Assembly (NCBI RefSeq): GCF_003434305.1
Contig: NZ_QKKX01000050.1
Location: 1 to 64,000 of the forward strand
Direction: 5' to 3'
DNA length: 64,000 bases
DNA from: Micromonospora sp. MW-13
Lineage (GTDB): Bacteria; Actinomycetota; Actinomycetes; Mycobacteriales; Micromonosporaceae
The position numbers and the translations under genes were made by a program. A model generated the notes under the pieces. That model saw only the letters and a list, made by a program, of their open reading frames with translations, made no database searches and was not told the DNA's origin. Shown piece after piece: positions 59,003 through 64,000 of this stretch; position 1 is the first letter of the stretch, and each line of letters opens with the position of its first letter.

Positions 59003-60433
59003 TCAGCCGACGGCAGCGCCGAACCACCTGGGTAGCTGGTTGAGCAGATCCTGCTGGTCCTCACCGACCCACGCCACGTGGCCGTCGGGCCGCAGCAGCG
59101 CCGCGGGCACGTCCAGTTCCTCGCTGCCGTCGACGACGTGGTCGACCCGATCTGCCCAGCCCGCCACCGAGAGCCGGCCGGTCTGGTCGAGCAGCAGCCC
59201 GCGACCGCCGTGCAGCAGCTCGTAGAGACGCCGCCCCCGCTTCAGCCCCACGTCCCGCATCCGCCGGCCGAGCAGTTCATGCCCCGCGCCGAAGTCGTAG
59301 CGGACCCCGATCGCAATGATCTTCTCGATCAGGTACCGGTTCACGTCCTCGAAGTCCATCAGCTCCGACAGCAGCCGGCGCACCGACCGGGGACCCGGCT
59401 CGGGGGACAGCAGGTGCATCTGCGCGCGCGTGTTGTCCAGCACGTCGGCGGCCACCGGATGCCGTTCGGTGTGGTAGCTGTCCAGCAGACCTTCCGGTGC
59501 CCAGCCGTTGACCTCGGCGGCCAGTTTCCAGCCGAGGTTGAACGCGTCCTGTATGCCGAGGTTGAGCCCCTGCCCGCCGGTCGGCGGATGGATGTGCGCC
59601 GCGTCGCCGGCCAGCAGCACGCGGCCGGTCCGGTAACGCTCGGCCTGCCGAGTGGCATCGCCGAAGCGGGAGAGCCAGCGCGGCGAGTGCACGCCGAAGT
59701 CGGTGCCGGCGAACACCCGCAGCTGTTGCCTGAACTCATCGAGGGTCGGCGGGACCGAGCGGTCCTCGGCCACCCCCTCGGCGGGCACGACGACGCGGTA
59801 CACCCCGTTCCCGAAGGGCCCGACGCCGAACCGCTTCTGGGTCTCGCGGACTTCGGCCACCACGGCGGCCAGCGTCTCCGGCGGCACGCCCACCTCCATC
59901 TCGCCCAGCAGCGTGTCGACCCTGGTGGGCTCGCCGGGGAAGCCGACGCCGAGCAGCTTGCGCACCGTGCTGCGGCCACCGTCGCAGCCGACGAGGAAGC
60001 GCGAGCGCAGCCGCGTGCCGTCGGCCAGCTCGACAGTCACCCCGTGGTCGTCCTGGCTCAGGCCGACCAGTTCGCAGCCGCGCCGGATCTCGGCGCCGAC
60101 TTCGGCGGCGCGCTCGGCCAGCAGGCGATCGGTGGTGGTCTGCGGGATGCCGAGGACGTACGGATGTGCGGTGTCCAGCCGGTCCGGCGACGGCTTGGTG
60201 AGGGCGGCGAAGAAGCCACCGACCGGGTGCTGCTGGCCGAGCGCGAGGAACCGCCGCAGCAGACCGCGCTGGTCCATCACCTCGACGCTGCGCGCGTGCA
60301 GGCCGAGCGCGCGGACATGGCGGGGCGGCTGCAACTCCTTCTCCAGCACGAGGGTGTGCACGCCGTGCAGCCGCAACTCGCTGGCCAGCATCAGGCCCGT
60401 CGGTCCGCCGCCGGCAACGATCACGTCGATCAT
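59003..60433 (-). CDS. rox: Rifampicin monooxygenase (Rox-type FAD-dependent aromatic hydroxylase)
   Basis: 476 residues from ATG 60433 with GGGGG upstream. FAD motifs: VIVAGGGPTGLMLASEL (GxGxxG), VGCDGGRSTVRKLLGVGFPGEPTRV (DG) and GRVLLAGDAAHIHPPTGGQGLN (GD). The conserved blocks RALGLHARSVEVMDQRGLL, PVGGFFAAL and DTAHPYVLGIPQTTT match known actinomycete Rox proteins very closely by eye. Rox hydroxylates the rifamycin naphthyl ring and leads to its decomposition, giving resistance. A rifamycin-associated element lies about 210 bp upstream. Confidence 0.92.
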   Translation of the reverse strand: MIDVIVAGGGPTGLMLASELRLHGVHTLVLEKELQPPRHVRALGLHARSVEVMDQRGLLRRFLALGQQHPVGGFFAALTKPSPDRLDTAHPYVLGIPQTTTDRLLAERAAEVGAEIRRGCELVGLSQDDHGVTVELADGTRLRSRFLVGCDGGRSTVRKLLGVGFPGEPTRVDTLLGEMEVGVPPETLAAVVAEVRETQKRFGVGPFGNGVYRVVVPAEGVAEDRSVPPTLDEFRQQLRVFAGTDFGVHSPRWLSRFGDATRQAERYRTGRVLLAGDAAHIHPPTGGQGLNLGIQDAFNLGWKLAAEVNGWAPEGLLDSYHTERHPVAADVLDNTRAQMHLLSPEPGPRSVRRLLSELMDFEDVNRYLIEKIIAIGVRYDFGAGHELLGRRMRDVGLKRGRRLYELLHGGRGLLLDQTGRLSVAGWADRVDHVVDGSEELDVPAALLRPDGHVAWVGEDQQDLLNQLPRWFGAAVG

Positions 60434-60641
60434 GAAGACCCCCCATTCGACAAGGCCGCAGCTCGGCCAGTCCCCCGCCCAGTCCGGCGGCGCGTACCCC
60501 CGTACCTGCACGCCGAATACCGCGACTCCCACCGACCGTTCGACGTCCCGCGAGACCCCTACGTCGACAAGAGCACACGTACTTCGCGAATCCCTGATTT
60601 CCGCAGGTTCTGCTTCGGCTGGAGATTCTGCGGGACGACCC

Positions 60642-60660
60642 GGGTCTTGCCGCAAGGCCC
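60642..60660. promoter_or_regulatory. Rifamycin-associated element (RAE) upstream of rox
   Basis: The minus strand reads GGGCCTTGCGGCAAGACCC, which agrees at 17 of 19 positions with the RAE consensus as I recall it (GGGGCTTGCGGCAAGGCCC). RAEs are palindromes upstream of rifamycin-inducible resistance genes (rox, rph, arr, helR) in actinomycetes. Distance to the rox ATG is about 209 bp. Confidence 0.75.
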
Positions 60661-60885
60661 CCGGTGCGCTATACGTTGAAGGTGGCCAGGAGTGGGTAAC
60701 CTCCTTGCCCTTTCCGTTGTCGTCCGCTGTGGACGGACAAGCTCTCCCGAAGCGTCGGCGTGCGCTGGACGACCAAACCAATCTCAGCGCCGGCCACGGG
60801 TTCCATTGATCCCCGGGTCCGTGCAGGAGGCCGCCCGGTGCGGCAGAGTGACACCGTTGGCTCAGGGCGATGGAGGACGGTGTTC

Positions 60886-62012
60886 GTGGAGGGTCCGACG
60901 GGGGTGGTGTTTCCGAAGACCGACGCGGGACGCAGTACGTCGGTGCTCGGGCGGGCGGTCGTGGCCGACGCCCTGCGTGCCGTCGATCCGGTCGGCGCGC
61001 GCTCGGCGGAACACGAGACGAACTGGCGGCACGGATACCTCGGGCACTTCCGGCGGCTCGTCGAGGCCGGCTGCTCTCACGCGACGCCGCGGTGACGATC
61101 GCCCGCGACGGGCTCGCCTCGCTGCATCGCCGGATGGCCGTGCTCCGCGCCGACGGCACCGAGATCGGCCTCGGCGACGTGTTCGCCACCTCCACCGATG
61201 TCGAGCCGCTGCGGACGGCGACGGTCACCGGCACCGGTGCGGTCGAGCGCGAGCTGTCGCTGCCGTACCGGGGCCGACGGCTGCGCGGCGACGACCTGCG
61301 CCGCCGGCTCGACGCGTGGGTCACCGCCGGCGTCGTCGAGCCGTCCTGCGCCGACGCGGTACGTGCCGTCATGGCCAACCCGGACTGGCTCGACCTGCGC
61401 GACCAGCGCATCGTGGTGCTCGGCGCGGGCGCGGAGATGGGCCCGCTGCCGTCCGTGCTGCGCTGGGGCGGCGACGTCGTCGCGGTCGACCTGCCACGCC
61501 CGGAGATCTGGCGGCGTCTGCTGCACACGACGCGCCGCTCCGGGGGTCGGCTCCACCTGCCCGTCCCGGCCGGCACCGGCACCGACGACGGCGCGTTGGC
61601 CGCCCGCGCCGGCGCCGACCTGCTGCACCACCTTCCGCAGGTGGCCGACTGGCTGCTCGGTGTCGACGGCCGGCTCGTCCTGGGCAACTACGTCTACGCC
61701 GACGGCGCGACCAACGTCCGGGTCGCCACAGCGGTCGACGCGCTCACTGTCCGGTTGCAGGACCGCCGCGACGACGTGGCGCTGGCGTTCCTGGCCACCC
61801 CCACCGACGTGTTCGCCGTTCCCGGTGACGCGGTACAGCACGCCGAACGGGGCTACGCGGCACGCGGCATCGTCCGCCGGTCGCTGCGGGTGGCCTCCGG
61901 CGGCAGGCTCCTGCACCGCCAGCGGGACGACGTCGCCGGGGAGGTCGCCGCCATCCTTGGCCATGTCGGCGAGCTGGTCGTAGAGCGAGAGGGTCGCTCG
62001 GCCCTCCGGGTG
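60886..62012 (+). pseudogene. Frameshifted gene for a Rossmann-like hypothetical protein
   Basis: GTG 60886 with GGAGGA eight bases upstream gives VVFPKTDAGRSTSVLGRAVVADALRAVDPVGARSAEHETNWRHGYLGHFRRLVEAG. About one base is then missing near 61070 and the protein continues in another frame with LLSRDAAVTIARDGLASLHRRMAVLRADGTEIG and a nucleotide-binding-like core (IVVLGAGAEMGPLPSVLRWGGDVVAVDLPRPEIW). The far end runs into an integrase remnant without a clear stop. Family unknown; the Rossmann motif hints at a dehydrogenase or methyltransferase. Confidence 0.6.
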
Positions 62013-62020
62013 GCCGGGTA

Positions 62021-62257
62021 CTGGCCGGGCTCCTTCGCCTCGCCGGTGTCGCTGAGGAGGCCAAGGCGGCCAGCACGATCGACCGGGCCTTGGCCGCCAT
62101 TGCGGTCGCCCACCGATCCGCCGGCCCGGGCCGTTCTGTGTACCTGCCGGCGGGACAGCGCCGACGCGGGCCGGAAAGCACGCAAGGCCAGGCGACCGGT
62201 GCGGGCGGCCGACGTGCCCCGTCATTCCTGGTCGCCGCCGCCACCTCCGGCATCTGA
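62021..62257 (+). pseudogene. Tyrosine integrase remnant
   Basis: The frame from 62021 reads AKAASTIDRALAAIAVAHRSAG, characteristic of the N-terminal core-binding domain of tyrosine integrases. The related segment AGRKARKARRPVRAADVP continues in another frame. No catalytic domain is left. It marks a past mobile element in this flank. Confidence 0.5.
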
Positions 62258-62316
62258 CCGGCCGCAGAACCCCTAGTAGTAAGGAGAAGCTCAAGACTGC
62301 CGGTCCTGCGTGCTCG

Positions 62317-63009
62317 TCAGGAAGGCCAGGGAACTTCGTAGTACGTGGTCCCCGAGGAGATGGTGACGAGAAACTCGCGCCTTTCCAGCAGGCCACTCCG
62401 CAGCGTGTAAAAGTCAACGGGGTGGGCCTCAACGAAGACAGTCGGCCAGGTGAGGTCCGGGACCGGTTGATCGTTCAACGGGATGTTGTCCTGCGACCAC
62501 CCGACCTGAACCGTCCAGCCGTGCCCAGGTACGAGGTAGCTCAGGCCCGGCAGGGGCAGCAGTAACCCGTCATCGGTCTTGCCGTTCGCCGCGTAGTACC
62601 TCTCGACATCCTCGATGGCCGAGGTGGTGACCGGCATCAGTCCGGCAGCCTTGGCGCCCTTGTCAACCTCGCGCAGTACATCCAGAAGGTCACCGCCGGC
62701 CCCGAAGTACCTGATCTCGCTGAGACCGCAACTGAGGCGGTAGTCGTCGTGCGGCCACAGGCCATTGGTGGCTCCGGCATGGCAGACGTCCCGCGTTGAC
62801 GTTGCGGCGGGCCTGAGCGGCGACGCCCGGGCCACGGCGGAGAGCACGATGCCGATCTGCTCTGCGCTCGAAGCGCTTGCCTGCCGGGCTGCGGCCGATT
62901 GCGCTTCCCGGCTGGTTTCCTCCCGCGTGGGTGCGTCCGACCCGCAGGCTGCCTGCGTGAGCAGCAGAAGTGCAGCCGTTGCCAACTTGACCGGGCGACG
63001 AGGAGTCAT
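62317..63009 (-). CDS. Putative lipoprotein of unknown function
   Basis: 230 residues from ATG 63009. The N-terminus (PRRPVKLATAALLLLTQAAC) is a lipoprotein signal peptide with a lipobox-like AAC; cleavage would leave C22 for lipid attachment. The mature protein has a Ser/Ala/Arg-rich linker and an alpha/beta domain with Cys residues in RDVCHAG and LSCGL. No family recognised. GC content seems lower than in nearby genes, in line with a horizontally acquired flank. Confidence 0.65.
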   Translation of the reverse strand: MTPRRPVKLATAALLLLTQAACGSDAPTREETSREAQSAAARQASASSAEQIGIVLSAVARASPLRPAATSTRDVCHAGATNGLWPHDDYRLSCGLSEIRYFGAGGDLLDVLREVDKGAKAAGLMPVTTSAIEDVERYYAANGKTDDGLLLPLPGLSYLVPGHGWTVQVGWSQDNIPLNDQPVPDLTWPTVFVEAHPVDFYTLRSGLLERREFLVTISSGTTYYEVPWPS

Positions 63010-63522
63010 GGTTACGAGGATGGTGGCCAGCCGCACCCGGAGGATGAGTTGCCGCACTCATCTCGCCGCGAGCAGCGAGCCCGACCACCTCGTAGATCAG
63101 GCGCCCGAGACGCTCGGCCGCGCTGCTGGTCCTCGAACGAGACAAGAGAGGCTCTTAGCTCCTCGCTCGTCTCTCGCTCTGGCTCGCCGTGAGCAGGCGC
63201 TCGGTCAGGTCAAGCCACGCCGGCCAGCAGTGGACGTGGCGATCGTCACCGAAGTAACCGAGCTCTGCTAGCCGGACGTACTAACCAGTCCGCGTCGCCA
63301 GCACGGCCTACCAGGACGTCACCCGGGTCCGGCTCACTCAAGCAGCCGCCGCCACAGCTTCACTGGATCGGGCCGCAGATAGTCGGGCCAACGACCCTAA
63401 CTTCAGCGGGAAGTCTCAGATCCACTGGGACAGGACAAGCCGGCAGCAGACCTCCTGACGCCATCCGCCTCGATGGCCGCACATAACTGTCATTATGATG
63501 CAGTGCCTTTTTGCCCGTTTTG
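63010..63522. other. Gene-poor stretch of 513 bp
   Basis: No supported gene. Slightly lower GC than the rest of the window, with CATTATGATG and short T runs near 63490-63520 just before the long hairpin. Confidence 0.4.
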
Positions 63523-63574
63523 CCCACCCCGATTATCGGATTGCCGTTACCGGTAATCCGATAATCGGGGTGGG
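63523..63574. repeat. Long perfect hairpin repeat (20-bp arms, up to 24 bp)
   Basis: Arms 63523-63542 and 63555-63574 are perfect complements. The centre can add a G-U pair and CCG/CGG around a TTAC loop. It starts CCCACCCCG, like the CCTCACCCCG ends of the repeat at 40264, and has a similar AT-rich core, so both may belong to one family of palindromic units. Confidence 0.7.
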
Positions 63575-63589
63575 TTGTCGGGAGGGGTG

Positions 63590-63826
63590 CGGGCTGGCCC
63601 GGTCCGGGGACGACGCAGACGGGTGGGGCGTACGTCCGGGTGGCGACCGACGCGATGCTCTGCGCGCTCGGGCCGCACACCGGGCGGGAGTCGCCGCGCT
63701 GGACCGGCTGTTTTCCGACGCCCCGCCGGGTCCGCCGGCGCAGGTGCTGCTGTGGATGACCGGCCGGGCGGAGTTCGCGGGCCGACCCCGCCGCACCTCG
63801 TGGACGTGGCAAGCCGCGCTGCCCTG
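63590..63826 (+). pseudogene. Small frameshifted gene fragment, family unknown
   Basis: TQTGGAYVRVATDAMLCALGPHTGRE reads in one frame and VAALDRLFSDAPPGPPAQVLLWMTGRAEFAGRPRRTSWTWQAALP in another, together looking like one decayed protein downstream of the hairpin repeat. No start codon or ribosome site. I cannot name the family. Confidence 0.4.
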
Positions 63827-63916
63827 ACCCGCTGGAGTCAAATCGGTGTTCCGGCCGGCGCGGTACCGCGATCATGGGACTGGAACTGACCCGCGACCCA
63901 GGAGGAGCCGCCCGCC

Positions 63917-64000
63917 ATGCCTGTGCCCGCCGACCCGACCGTGCTCCATCCGATGCCTGATCAGCCACGGGTGGTGCTGCTCAGGCCGCTGGTGAAGTCC
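63917..64000 (+). CDS. Probable antibiotic O-acetyltransferase (Vat/CatB-like), 3' end cut off
   Basis: Only 28 residues are visible, from ATG 63917 with AGGAGGAG 9-16 bases upstream. The visible part, DPTVLHPMPDQPRVVLLRPLVKS, matches the N-terminus of streptogramin/chloramphenicol (xatA/CatB-type) left-handed beta-helix acetyltransferases as I remember them. The fold itself is out of view. If right, it is the second antibiotic-resistance-type gene in this flank beside rox. Confidence 0.5.
   Translation, partial: MPVPADPTVLHPMPDQPRVVLLRPLVKS

Noticed and set aside
1..64000. CRISPR arrays, rRNA genes, complete insertion sequences or prophage modules
   Set aside because: No evenly spaced direct repeats, no ribosomal RNA sequence, no intact transposase and no phage structural genes were seen.

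Overview
The window is about 64 kb of very GC-rich DNA with dense, overlapping (ATGA/GTGA) gene pairs and many GTG starts. Gene content (DUF881/small-basic-protein cluster, GarA, FtsR-type MerR, DUF397/XRE pair, DUF5999, TIGR04222, PF04672 methyltransferase, split eukaryote-like stress proteins) points to an actinomycete, most likely a Micromonosporaceae member such as Micromonospora. This is an inference from families and composition, not from a search.

Layout. (i) 1-10 kb: a truncated lysozyme-like gene and a MazG-like gene, then a selenocysteine block. It comprises a formate dehydrogenase alpha subunit whose Sec codon is an in-frame UGA at 1787 followed by a SECIS hairpin, its iron-sulfur and membrane subunits, then tRNA-Sec (selC), selA and selB. 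The client enzyme and most of the Sec machinery sit side by side; selD is not in the window. (ii) 10-16 kb: small unknown genes, a HhH-GPD DNA repair protein, a tandem universal stress protein, a methyltransferase, a SpoIIE-type phosphatase and a MarR regulator. (iii) 16-31 kb: a block with the gene order known from Mycobacterium tuberculosis Rv1822-Rv1832: pgsA-like, DUF881, small basic protein, DUF881, gcvH, garA, ftsR-like merR, DUF151, merR and, further on, gcvP behind a glycine riboswitch. Inserted before gcvP are a nitric oxide synthase oxygenase, a globin-flavoreductase and a DivIVA-like coiled-coil protein in one apparent operon, then an NAD(P)-binding protein and a sirtuin.

(iv) 31-39 kb: PabB-like enzyme, peptide deformylase, a flippase-like membrane protein, GNAT, a divergent HxlR/nitroreductase pair with a palindromic operator candidate, TauE, a tiny membrane ORF, an EEP-family hydrolase and folD. 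(v) 38.6-43.4 kb: an accessory scar. It holds a Xer-like recombinase whose start codon lies in a perfect palindrome, a dif-like sequence with a 5-nt insertion, a 31-bp inverted repeat that abuts a multiply frameshifted MFS transporter, an XRE/DUF397 pair and another frameshifted gene. (vi) 43.4-59 kb: mostly housekeeping or metabolic genes: SDR, peroxiredoxin, Eis-like acetyltransferase, cydAB with BlaI-like operators, acyltransferase, F420-type nitroreductase, GDPD, UMF1 transporter, thymidine kinase, acyl-CoA dehydrogenase, a second tyrosine recombinase, DUF2087 and TIGR04222. (vii) 59-64 kb: rifampicin monooxygenase (rox) with an upstream rifamycin-associated element, then degraded genes, an integrase remnant, a lipoprotein, a second long hairpin repeat and the start of a probable antibiotic O-acetyltransferase.

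The most interesting systems are the NOS/globin-reductase/DivIVA-like operon, the self-contained selenocysteine-formate dehydrogenase block, and the recombinase/dif-like/inverted-repeat scar. All functional calls come from reading translations and motifs by eye; no database or structure search was run.
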